Shown here: positions 13,718 through 23,005 of the stretch, one piece after another
Numbering within the stretch: the stretch's first letter is position 1
How the letters are laid out: each line of letters starts with the position of its first letter
NCBI GenBank assembly: GCA_033220425.1
Contig: CM065646.1
Span: 2,611,501-2,675,500 of the forward strand
Direction of reading: 5' to 3'
DNA: 64,000 nt
From: Lepraria neglecta
Lineage: Eukaryota > Ascomycota > Lecanoromycetes > Lecanorales > Stereocaulaceae
Position numbers and translations under genes: made by a program
The notes under the pieces: generated by a model
Database searches by the model: none
Told to the model about the DNA's origin: nothing
The model's input: only the letters and a program-made list of their open reading frames with translations

Positions 13718-14280
13718 TACCCTTGTGAAGATTAGCGAGGCGTTAAGGTGCTTTATGTACTACTACCAACCCATAGCTGCATCCGGTCGGCGTTTGATAT
13801 GTGACGAGATAGGAAGGAGCTAGAGCTTTTTGCCTTGCAATTACTCTTATACGAATAGTCGAGTTCCTAGTGATTGAAATGTGATGCCAGAATTAGTTTC
13901 AAAGCAGAAGGAATCGTGATGAATGCATTTCAGATTCGCCTCGTTCAAAGCACATGCACGTGACCGAGGCGACCTACGCGATTCTGAACTCTGAACTGCT
14001 TTGCCCCGCAGTATCTCGATAATGACAAGCATGTACCTCTAACCCACTCACCAACGTCATACTTGATCCATTGTACATATCCCCCTTGAATCGCTCCTTC
14101 TTTGGCTCTCTATAGAAGTGTTTGGTTGCTCTCGCAGCACACTATCGCACAATCGTTTGCCACCATTCATTACACGTGGTGGCTAGGGCGCGTTTTGGAC
14201 ACTGTCGATTGAGCGCATATTGCCTAGAAGCACTAGAGCTTCCGAATACCGGGTTGGGGGCATCACGCTACGCGCATTTG
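13718..14280. other. Intergenic, no gene seen
   Basis: 563 bp between the TMEM184 stop and the Whi5-like start, both plus strand. It should hold the terminator of the first and promoter of the second. Open frames here are short and without recognisable content. Confidence 0.4.
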
Positions 14281-15840
14281 ATGGCCCATTACATGTTGGA
14301 AGGCGAACAAGGTCAGCAGGGTATTATCCTCGACCTGTCAAGTGCTACGGGCATAGACTTACGCGGATCTAGTGACAGGGTCACAGGAAATCCCTATCGC
14401 CAACTCCAGGGCTGCAACTGCCCTTTCGAATTCTCAGGATTCCTCCCTCAACGAGTCCTTGAATAGCCAGCTTTCGCAACTTCGGCCTGAATCAGCTGGA
14501 GACCTCGACCTCTCCCAAGGCAAACGTGGTCATGGAGAGATGACACCCTCTACCTCTTATTCAAACAGTTCAAGCCAAGAAGGCATACTCAAGGGTCAAT
14601 CTAACGACTATGAGGGGGTGATCATGCAGGACAAACTGGAACCAGCCCGCGCGCTCAACGCGAGGCCACCACCCGGTTGGTCTACGGGACCTCATATTGA
14701 ACACATGAGTGCACCAAAGCGCATGGCGAATGGAGAGATCAAGTCACTCAGGTACAGTTTACCAACCAGTCCGATAGACGCCAGTCAATACGGGCACTCG
14801 AGAAACAGCAGCAGAGCGTCTAGAAGCTCTCAGATTGGAGAGGTATACGACACCCATCGTGATACAAAAGCTGAAACCACACTTACTATGACCAATAGTT
14901 ATCTAGCCAGTTACGTACGCGCCTCTCATATGCCATGGTCAAAGTCCAGAATGGCTGGCAGTCACACAGTATTACTGAGCTTGAGGATATGACCTCGAAT
15001 CAAGCTTCGCCCATCTCTGGATTGTCTGATCAGCGGCGACCCTTTGAGTCTGCTCTAGCAAACACGATCCCGGCTAGCTACTCTACGTCCATGCAGTCAC
15101 CCAAGCGAATTGCATTAGCGCCTGAGTATGACAACGCTTCGCTGCGAACAACAACGGTCGCCCCAGGTCATGAAGATAGTCCTCTCCAATACGGCGACGC
15201 TACACGGGATCCACAACCACATCAAGTCGGGGCGGCTTACGAATCTTTTTGGCGTGAGCATGAGGGGGGTAGTGCTTTGAGACCCTCTGCGGCGATGACT
15301 TCACCGACGGGACGCCCGTCCCTTGCGCCTCCAGTCGACATAGTACCTCGCAACCAACGTCGTCCAGACGCATCAAAGAGACAACTTCCGACATTGCATA
15401 CGAGAGACCTCTATGGTGCTGATAGCCAGCCCATCTCTTCGCTCTCAACTTTGCCCGCGACTCCACCTCCAAAGAGAACGCCCAAGATGCGAACACCAAG
15501 TCAGCAGGCGGCTGTCGAGAAGGATGCCGTGGAAACTTTGTTATTCATGTCGAGCCCCGGTAATTCAGGATATCACCCACCTGCAGCAGTAGCTGGATCC
15601 CCACTGCGGAGTAACTTTGCACCCCTAGCGAACCCGAGGGTTCATCATGATACCCTTGGACGTGATGGAACAGGGGTCCAGAGAAACTCTTTGCCTGTAA
15701 CGAGCCTAATGCCACGATCGAAAAATCAACTTTCCGAGGTTGATATTGACAAGATGCTTGACGAGGCGACTGATACGAGTAGCAGCGACGATGACGATTT
15801 ACAAGACCAGCGGCCCTCACAGCAGTCACTAGGTACCTAA
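14281..15840 (+). CDS. Whi5/Nrm1-like G1/S transcriptional repressor
   Basis: Predicted 480-aa, largely disordered Ser/Pro-rich protein. Exons 14281-14311, 14373-14842 and 14899-15840; the last intron has a TACTATGAC branch site. Two short conserved blocks stand out: LRTRLSYAMVKVQNGW (about residues 172-187, created only by splicing) resembles the GTB motif by which Whi5/Nrm1 proteins bind SBF/MBF factors, and AVEKDAVETLLFMSSPGNS (about 372-390) resembles the second conserved block of the family. Many SP/TP sites (for example LPATPPPKRTPKMRTPS) look like CDK targets, and the tail is acidic (KMLDEATDTSSSDDDD). Known family role: repression of G1/S genes until cyclin-CDK phosphorylation. Function here is inferred from the motifs; exon 1 is short, and ATG 14293 is an alternative start. 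Confidence 0.65.
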
Positions 15841-16578
15841 GGATATGCTTGCGATTTGGGATTACGTCTGAACGGTGCCATTCTTGCATTTTATATATAT
15901 ATATATATATTTTTTATTTGCTTATCCTGGCATCTGTAGCCCGAAATCTTGGGTACATTTGACGCTACGTCCATTCTGAAGTGAGATGGGGCAGTGTTCA
16001 TTTGTCACGAGGTTACATTATGCTCTTGCGAAGTAAAGGACATGCTGCTATGAATCTTTGATACCCTACTGCTTTGGTGATGTTTCATGTACTTCTGGCC
16101 GTGATCAAGGCTCTTTACAAACGAACTCGACTAGTAGCTGGTGCATTCTTCGGGAAAATGACCGAAGATGAAGTTCAAAGCTCGGAGAATGCTGAGAAAA
16201 TTTAGCTAATAAGCCATTAGTACCAAGCATTCAAAGGTTTCTATCCGCTGTGTACCAGAGAATCCGAGCTGGGTATGAGTCATAACTCATGTGAAAACAA
16301 TCAGCACCAAGAAATCTGGTCGCGAAAATTCCTTGATCCGTACGTTTGTCATCTATCCTCCAATTACGCTATCGAAGCTTTCTCGGCTTCATGATAACTC
16401 CTCCAAGAATTCTGACCACGAAGATAGGGGACTAATCTACCATCCTTAAAGGTCCCTCGACGGCACTATCTATTGTCAATACACAAGTCATAAACTTGCA
16501 GCTCAAGCTCCGAACACGTGTTCACTAATAACAAGGAGCTCAAGAGCTGAAAATATCATCGGGAAAACGTGAAAAGAG
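15841..16578. other. Intergenic, AT-rich
   Basis: 738 bp between the Whi5-like gene and the small ubiquitin-like gene. Contains an AT dinucleotide tract near its left end and otherwise nothing I can name. No long open frame. Confidence 0.4.
15892..15910. repeat. AT dinucleotide microsatellite
   Basis: A pure TA run of about 19 bp followed by a T-rich tract, 52 bp past the stop of the Whi5-like gene, probably in its 3' UTR. Confidence 0.8.
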
Positions 16579-16977
16579 ATGGCTACCACACCAAGAAGAT
16601 TTACGATGCGAGTGTTTCTCAACGGATGGCCTGGTGAACGAGACGAATTCCCGTGTAAACCAGATGACACTATCAAAAGTTTTAAGATAATGATCGTCAC
16701 GTTCTTGCAGACAAGGCCAGAAACACTTGAGTTGAAGCAAGAAGGGCAGCCGGAGCCGTTGCAGGATCACCTCATATTGGAAGCCTATGGTCTGGGTCAT
16801 CAGTCTACTATGGATCTTGAGGAGCATACCAGAGAATACACAGCGATCGAAAGGTCTCATTCCACGCGGGGGAAGAGGGAAGGCATTAGAGGGCATGTCA
16901 ATGCGAACATTGCGATTGATATCGATCGAACCAAGGAACATGGGGGCCCGTATGTTCGAGAGCATTCTTCAAATTGA
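16579..16977 (+). CDS. Small free-standing ubiquitin-like protein
   Basis: Single-exon frame of 132 aa from an ATG. Residues 10-80 read like a ubiquitin fold: a first strand MRVFLNGWPG, then DTIKSFK at the position of ubiquitin DTIENVK, LELKQEGQPEPLQDH at the position of the beta3-loop-beta4 segment, and LEAYGLGHQSTMDLE at the position of the YNIQKESTLHLVL strand. No C-terminal Gly-Gly follows the fold, so it should not be conjugated; a 50-residue charged tail (THREYTAIERS... region) follows instead. The gene stands alone, with orphan sequence downstream. I do not know its function. Alternatives: a diverged duplicate of a Ubl domain from a larger protein, or a degenerate copy. The domain call rests on pattern similarity only. 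Confidence 0.55.
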   Translation: MATTPRRFTMRVFLNGWPGERDEFPCKPDDTIKSFKIMIVTFLQTRPETLELKQEGQPEPLQDHLILEAYGLGHQSTMDLEEHTREYTAIERSHSTRGKREGIRGHVNANIAIDIDRTKEHGGPYVREHSSN

Positions 16978-17781
16978 ATTAGATGCATCCACACAAACGT
17001 CAAAGGAGAAGGGAAAGGGGACGCTACAAACTCCGCATTCTGTGGTGCCCTTAGTTCTACGGCAGGCTGAATGCGGGGGAAAATCGCCATTTGATTTGGA
17101 CGCATACATGGGCTCTTCTATCGGCGATACTCGCTCTCGCTTAGACCAACTCTGTAAGCGAGCTTCTACAGCTCATTTTTGACAACACTTGGAGCTGTGA
17201 GCTGCGTCTAGGCGACGCATCCACTTTTTGCATTACGCGATTCAGTAAACAATGCGAGCGACTAAGTGTACTCGGTGGAGGATTTTCAACTAATGCACAC
17301 CGCCCGTTTCGTTTCCTAACCGAGCTCATGATAGAGAGCTAGTAGTAATTGATCATTGGCAAGTTGATAGAGGACTTGTCATATTCTTGCTTGCTGCGTC
17401 GCGCAGAGGGAATTCTGGCCGAAAAGATCAAAGCCGGCAAACCAGTATCCGAGATCTCGCTTGTATGCTCCCTTTTCACTACCAGGTTCAGGACCGCTGC
17501 CGTCAACCCGAATGTACTTCCAGGCTTAGCTCCTGTTGGTTGAAATGTTCCACGTCCCCAAAGTCCAGTTGCAGCCCTGCGGAGACACTCGTATTCGACT
17601 TTCGGCATCATTCCCTAAGACAGGATTTCTCAGCCGCGTACCCTACCTCTCCTGCTACGCCTGCAAGGGCTCTTACTCTTAACTCATGCTAAAAGGTGAC
17701 GCCTTGCAGCGGTCACACTCGGCCGATTTAACGCAATGGACATGACTGGCGTGCATTCATGATATACAACCTAGGCCCTAG
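16978..17781. other. Intergenic / undefined
   Basis: About 800 bp with several overlapping short open frames on both strands (for example 17349-17543 plus, 17339-17611 minus), none with an ATG-led frame I can match. It may hold upstream exons of the orphan reading frame that follows. Confidence 0.3.
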
Positions 17782-18243
17782 TTTCAGGCTCGTCGCCTCC
17801 CCAACCCGATTTTCCCAAGGTACGGTGGCCCCTACCAGCCCCTGGGCTTCGATGGAAACGTCCACGAGAGGGCGTTGCTCAAATTGGACTACGATGAACA
17901 GATTTTCACCCTTAGGGATGGCCTCATCATTACCACTACTGGCGATGGCGACCAGCTATGTGCGGGCCCTTACCCAGCTCCTGTAATTCCTCAGTGGGTA
18001 GCCGCTGTTGACCCGCGTGGTCAACTTTTTCACTTTGGAACTATCCAGATAGGATCGTTTGCGGACTTATTCGTGGCGGAGGAAGACGGTACGGGCAAAA
18101 CTTCCCACTATTATGCGATCATTGCTAAGCTGCCTTTCCATCCATCAGGGGTTTTCAAATTTTCGGATAACTTCGGCATAGGTGTGCCCATCACCGCATA
18201 TGGAGGCTATCCTCGCCTGTTCTTGCAGGCACAGTTTGTTTGA
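17782..18243 (+). CDS. Orphan exon(s) of an unknown protein
   Basis: An open frame from about 17782 to the TGA at 18241-18243 encodes roughly 150 residues of well-ordered, non-repetitive protein (YGGPYQPLGFDGNVHERALL ... RLFLQAQFV). It has the look of real coding sequence: balanced composition, alternating hydrophobic strands, no low complexity. There is an ATG at 17875, but the frame is open about 30 codons upstream of it, and a possible splice acceptor (ccctag) lies at 17776-17781, so the start is probably in an unseen upstream exon. No family recognised; the beta-rich pattern and Gly/Tyr/Pro content could fit a secreted or lectin-like protein, but this is a guess. It could also be a remnant. 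Confidence 0.35.
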   Translation, partial: FQARRLPNPIFPRYGGPYQPLGFDGNVHERALLKLDYDEQIFTLRDGLIITTTGDGDQLCAGPYPAPVIPQWVAAVDPRGQLFHFGTIQIGSFADLFVAEEDGTGKTSHYYAIIAKLPFHPSGVFKFSDNFGIGVPITAYGGYPRLFLQAQFV

Positions 18244-19606
18244 AGGGTGGCAACTCCAGCGTTACGTCAAGCGTGAATGCAATTGCTCGTTCACTCGAGC
18301 GACTTAGTTGGGATCGTAATGATGATTGGAATCAAGGATTTAAACGACTATCATTGCGACGAGCTAGATATCAGCTTATATTTCCGAGTTGCTACGGCTG
18401 TTGATTGAACGAAACTGGTTACAACTACCGAGGCTACCACAATAGGAAGTCGGATAGAAAAATCTTTCTCGCATGCTCTAACACACTACGAGCATCCAAC
18501 CCAGGGTCTTTGACGGCTCCCCGAAGCCGCATGCCAACATGGGCAAGTGCCCCTCGGGTATGTCGATACTACTGTTTCGTCTGACCTTGTTTAGCCACCC
18601 TGCCAGTCAAGGTAGCTATCAAAGTCAATGGCACCGTCATGAGCTGATGCCAGAAACCGAGGAGTAGGATGATGTAGATTTCAGTATTGGTAAGCTCGTA
18701 ACGATGGCGCGTAACCTTCCACGCCAGAGAAATGAATGTTGCCAGTCGCTAAAGAAATGTCGTTTTCAAGATGTCACCTGCGACTGCTGGCTCGAAGAGT
18801 GCGGCCCATGACGGGCTTGTCTACATGATGTAAAAACCCAGCTGAATCCCAAGGCCGTACATCTCCGTCCACGGCGCATACAGTTGACATGATTAAGCGG
18901 ATCCTGCGACGAATGCAATAGAGAGGAAATAGGAGGCCCCCAATCTTCAGATTCGATGTTGTATCACTTAAAAACTTGTGCAATTCTTCTATTATGTACA
19001 AGTTGATGCGATGCTAGGTTAAAGTATTCTCTGACACGATCGGACGTCAGATTGCAGCCTCGGACTGCAGCCTTGGGCAGTGCTAGCCTAGGACGCCCGC
19101 ACGCACCGGATGCGGGCTGGGGACAATAAGTACATGTCCAAAACTCTTCACCGAGCTCATAAATCTTCCGGGGATTATCGACCCCTCCTATTGAATCTAA
19201 CACTTGAAAATCTTCTCTTTTCTTCATCTATATATTCTCTCGATTACTCTTCTATGTACTAATAATACAAAACGAGTATCTAGGTCATTCCCGCGTATCC
19301 TCGAACAACACTACTCCAGCAGTCTAGCCGCAATATTGAAAACTCTACCCTAACCACCCCCATGATCCCCTTCTTCCCTTCAGCACCACTCCATCCGCCC
19401 CTCATTCCCCACTATCCTCCGGGTTCCCACTAGTCCCACTACTACCAGGATTGGTCTGAACGATCTCAAAATCAGCAATTCTCTTTTTGGATGAGTATTG
19501 AACCATGAGGTGTGCTTATGGCCCGCAAAAGAGCTCGGGCTCAAAATAGGGGAGAATTGCGGGAGTGATAACTTTGAAAGGATAATGTACCCCTTCATCT
19601 GGCTAA
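18244..19606. other. Gene-poor stretch
   Basis: About 1.36 kb without a gene I can support. Minus-strand frames at 18774-19001 and 18964-19227 overlap each other in different frames and match nothing known to me. Confidence 0.35.
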
Positions 19607-20225
19607 CTAACTAACCGTACTCGTACTAGTGCCCTCATCATCCTCATTTGCGCCGCTATCACCAGCCGTCGGATTAGTGGCTCCCGTCCCATCAGTGGTG
19701 CACTTGCAATTGCTGGTGCAGAGTTTCCCGTTCTGGTCGGTAACGCCATCGCAGGATTGGACTTGACATTGGTTATCGCGTGTGCAGGTGCTGCACTCCG
19801 TGTCGGAGGCCCCTGGGCACTGCATGTGTTGTGAGGTCAGTGCTTGCTCGAGAAGATGAGAAATGGCTTGAAAAAGTTGATAGAATAGGAAGAGGTCTTC
19901 TGCTCGCGAAGAGTGCGTGAAGAATGCGATACGGCATCCTCTAAGAGCTAGTTGGAAGGGAAGTCGCGTACGTTGATGTCCCAGCTTAACTGGTTGGAGA
20001 GAAGGCAGTCGTCACCGACGCCTTGGTGGATGGGAGAGCGGGTGAGGAGATCCTTGGTGGTGGTGGTTTTGCCTGTGTTAATCAATAGTGAGATCTTGGG
20101 ACGGGGCTTTGAGGACTTGCATTTCTGGAGGTGTATTGCATGAGAGGGCCAGCTACCACGGAAAACGTGATGCTTGTGAGCGTGACGGCGCTGATGAAGG
20201 TGTAGAAGCGCGTGATGAAAGCCAT
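19607..20225 (-). CDS. Small cysteine-rich secreted protein
   Basis: Three-exon model on minus: 20225-20157, 20052-19972, 19819-19607, total 120 aa. Exon 1 encodes a signal-peptide-like start MAFITRFYTFISAVTLTSIT; exon 2 gives DLLTRSPIHQGVGDDC...; exon 3 encodes CPGASDTECSTC, NQCQVQSC and LCTSNCKC followed by an acidic Ser/Thr-rich tail. The mature protein would hold nine cysteines in about 60 residues, ending in a Thr/Ser/Asp tail. Both introns are GT-AG and in phase. Cysteine-rich secreted proteins of this size are typical of fungal effectors or cell-surface antimicrobial proteins; no family is recognised, so role is not inferred. An in-frame ATG lies further upstream (20339), but it would bury the signal peptide. 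Exon 3 is the firmest part; intron 1 boundaries are the weakest. Confidence 0.55.
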
Positions 20226-20670
20226 GTAGTTCTGGGGAAATAGCTTTCGAGTTTTGTTTTGATGACTGAGTTTCTTGCAATTGAGTGTTTTTGAAGCTGG
20301 GAGGATGTTGTAACGACGTGGGTTGTTGATACTGACCACTAAGAGAGACTGAGGGGATTTATATATTCGTTCGATGACAGTATAGTCGTCATAGTAGTTC
20401 AGCGAAGATAGCGAGGCCGAGCAGACTTACGTCATAAGACTTGGTTCTGTTCCCTGTGGGAGGTCTTCCTTGAGTGTCTTGCTCCATTTCTGATCCTACA
20501 GAACCCACTTGAATCATGTTCGCATCATGAAATTTATCCTACCGTCATCCATGTATATCACGGGAGTCAAATTCGCTCCTAATCAAGTAACTAAGCATGG
20601 CAATCCTGCTGTTATTGTCTTCAATAATCCTATGAAAGAAACGAGGAGGATTCAAGACAGCCGCAGTATA
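20226..20670. other. Intergenic upstream of the cysteine-rich gene
   Basis: 445 bp holding the presumed promoter of the minus-strand secreted-protein gene; nothing else recognised. Confidence 0.35.
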
Positions 20671-20890
20671 GATGTCAGGCTAGGTGTCAGAATAAGTGGC
20701 AGTCGCTAAGTTTTAACAAGTTCTGATAACTTCGCAACCAGCGCATATGAGTTTTAGATGTTTATCAAAGGTTATTTACCTCTGCAATTTTCCACGCAAA
20801 TATATTTTGATCAGACTGTTCGTTGGATCACTATTGTAAGATCTATGCAATGCCAAGACTGCCACTTATTCTGACACCTAGCCTGATATC
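20671..20890. mobile_element. 220-bp hairpin element (MITE-like)
   Basis: The two ends are 34-nt inverted repeats, 20671-20704 and 20857-20890, matching at 33 of 34 positions; the arm begins GATGTCAGGCTAGGTGTCAG. The interior is AT-rich and non-coding. Size, long perfect arms and lack of coding capacity fit a miniature inverted-repeat DNA transposon. A target-site duplication is not clear: TA dinucleotides occur within a few bases of both ends, but they do not abut the arms. It could alternatively be a stem-forming RNA or a simple palindrome. Confidence 0.6.
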
Positions 20891-21249
20891 CTGGATACGA
20901 AGGTGAGCAGCCAGTCGCGTTGATAAGGTAAACCACGTGAAACCTTTTCTTGGAAATAATTTGTAGCTTTCCGACATTGTTTTGCTCTACTTATAGCAAC
21001 ATTGCTCCTCAACGATCTATATCTGAAATATGGCTCGAGTTCTAGAAGAGTCTCACGGTATAGATATCCGCAGCTTGTGACGTATATAGATAGCTACCGA
21101 CGAGTGCCCGTAATCTTCACAGAAGTTTACCATAAAAACGGCCTTATTTTATACTCGATTTAGAAATGTTAGCGCAGAACACCTTGGGGTATGCTGACTA
21201 AGCAGAGCTAGAAAGGTGATTGGAAGGGTAAAGGTACTATGATCGATGT
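20891..21249. other. Intergenic between hairpin element and repeat complex
   Basis: 359 bp of AT-rich sequence; no gene, repeat or RNA seen. Confidence 0.35.
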
Positions 21250-23005
21250 GTCAGAGCGAAGTAACTAGTAGAATATCCGATGTCAATTGATTGAGATGAA
21301 TATTTGACTTGTGAGTTCTCCTTGGTGCAGAACTCTCTATATATGCCGCATAAAACATGATACAAGGCGTATCGCATGAAGCATGATACAAGGCATATCG
21401 CATGAAGCAGAAAAGCATGAAAACAGGCTCATTGCCAAAATGCCTTGGAACCATCCGAGACATGCAAACTTTTCCAACTCATCATTCCTACCTCTCAGGA
21501 CTATCTTGAACAGCCAGCTCTCATATGTGCTAGCACTTTGTCACCATGAAAAGCTATGCGATAAGCCTTGTATCATGTTTCATGTGATACGCCTTGTATC
21601 ATGCTGTTGAATTATAAGCTTATCTATAGCTTTATATAATGGCAACGGTTTTGGTATATATAAGAGCTGGCTATGAAGACAGACAGCTCTGGGATGCAGA
21701 AATAATCTTTGAAGCTTTGCATGGTTCGGATAGTTCCAGGATACTCGGTGCCATATCACCATGTGCGAATAGGCAACCTGCCGCCATATCACCATCTGCG
21801 AATAGGCAATCCGGTGCCATATCGCCATGTGTCGAATAGGCAATCCGTCGCCATATCGAATAGGCAATCTGCCGTCATATCGCCATGTGCGAATGAGCCA
21901 TCCGGTGCCATATCACCATGTGCGAATAGGCAACCTGCCGCCATATCGCCATGTGCGAATAGGTAATCCGGTGCCATATCGCCATGTGTCGAATAGGCAA
22001 TCCGTCACCGTATCGCCATGTGCGAATAGGTAACCCGGTGCCATATCTCCATGTGCGAATAGGCAATCTGCCGTCATATCGCCATGTGCGAATGAGCTAT
22101 CCGGTGCCATATCACCATCTGCGAATAGACAACCTGCCGCCATATCGCCATCTGCGAATAGGCAATCCGGTGCTATATCGCCATGTGTCGAATAGACCAT
22201 GTGCGAATAGGCAACCTGACCGCCATATCGCCATGTGCGAATAGGCAATCCGTCGCCATATCGCCATGTGTCGAATAGGCAACCTGACCGTCATATCGCC
22301 ATGTGCGAATAGGCAATCCAGCGCCATATCGCCATGTGTCGAATAGGCAACCTGCTGCCATATCGCCATGTGCGAATAGGCAACCTGACCGCCATATCGC
22401 CATGTGCGAATAGGCAATCCGGTGCTATATCGCCATGTGTCGAATAGGCAATCTGCCGCCATACCGCCATGTAAGAATAGGCAACCTGATCGCCATATCG
22501 CCACGGTGCCACATCGCCATACCGCCATATCGCCATGTGCGAATAGGCAATCCGGTGCCATATCGCCATGTGCATTATAGGCAGTGTATGCCATATCGCC
22601 ATGTGCGAATGAGCAATCTGGTGCCATATCGCCATGAGCAGAATGGGCAATCATGTAGACCGTGCGGTACGCCTGTCTCATGCTTCATGCGATATGCCTT
22701 GTATCATGTTTTATGCGATACGTTTGTTTCATGCTTTTCATGCGAAAAGCCTGTTTTATGCGAGGGCTTGGCTATGGGGTATATACAGGAGTCTCTGTAC
22801 CTAGAAGAGCTCATTAAGTAAAATATTAATCTTCAAGGTATTTCAATTAATCGATATTGGATATCCTACTATTTGCTTCGCTCTGATATATCGGTTCTTA
22901 GTGTCCTTATCTACCTACTACCTTTCTAGCTCTACTTTATCAGTAAACAATATTCAAAGACCGTTGCCACTATATAAAGCTATATATAAGCTTATAATTC
23001 AATAG
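21250..23005. repeat. Nested inverted-repeat complex
   Basis: A 1.75-kb block built from several interleaved inverted repeats. A: about 21250-21296 pairs with 22838-22895 (shares TCAGAGCGAAG and TAGTAGAATATCC-type strings). B: about 21349-21432 pairs with 22669-22761 (AACATGATACAAGG, ATCGCATGAAGC motifs), and a shorter copy at 21565-21603 pairs with 21357-21395. C: about 21604-21648 pairs with 22960-23004 (TTGAATTATAAGCTTAT ... TGGCAACGG). D: about 21430-21535 pairs imperfectly with 21660-21745. A 34-bp minisatellite sits in the middle. The order A-B-D-B'-C-D'-array-B'-A'-C' is not a simple terminal-repeat element. No open frame with protein-like content outside the array. Confidence 0.75.
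21749..22648. repeat. 34-bp minisatellite, about 26 units
   Basis: Tandem units of 33-35 bp with the core CCATATCGCCATGTGCGAAT followed by AGGCAAYCYGNYG. Units differ mainly by C/T changes in the second half (CAACCTGCC, CAATCCGGT, CAATCCGTC) and by GTG versus GTGT before CGAATAG. A higher-order period of about 199 bp is visible: the segment around 21870-21930 recurs at about 22069-22130. Because unit length varies around a multiple of three plus one, frames drift; the repetitive reading frames it creates on both strands are artefacts of the array. Confidence 0.92.

Noticed and set aside
18774-19227. Minus-strand frames that might be a small gene
   Set aside because: They overlap in different frames, with no splice signals that join them and no recognisable motif.
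21749-22648. Resemblance to a CRISPR array (short repeats with variable segments)
   Set aside because: The unit is continuous with no unique spacers, units vary throughout, and the sequence is from a eukaryote.
21639-22821. Several overlapping open frames of 60-190 codons with repeating CANRQ/AHGDMA-type peptides on both strands
   Set aside because: They are by-products of the 34-bp tandem array; frames exist equally on both strands and in all phases, and drift with unit length.
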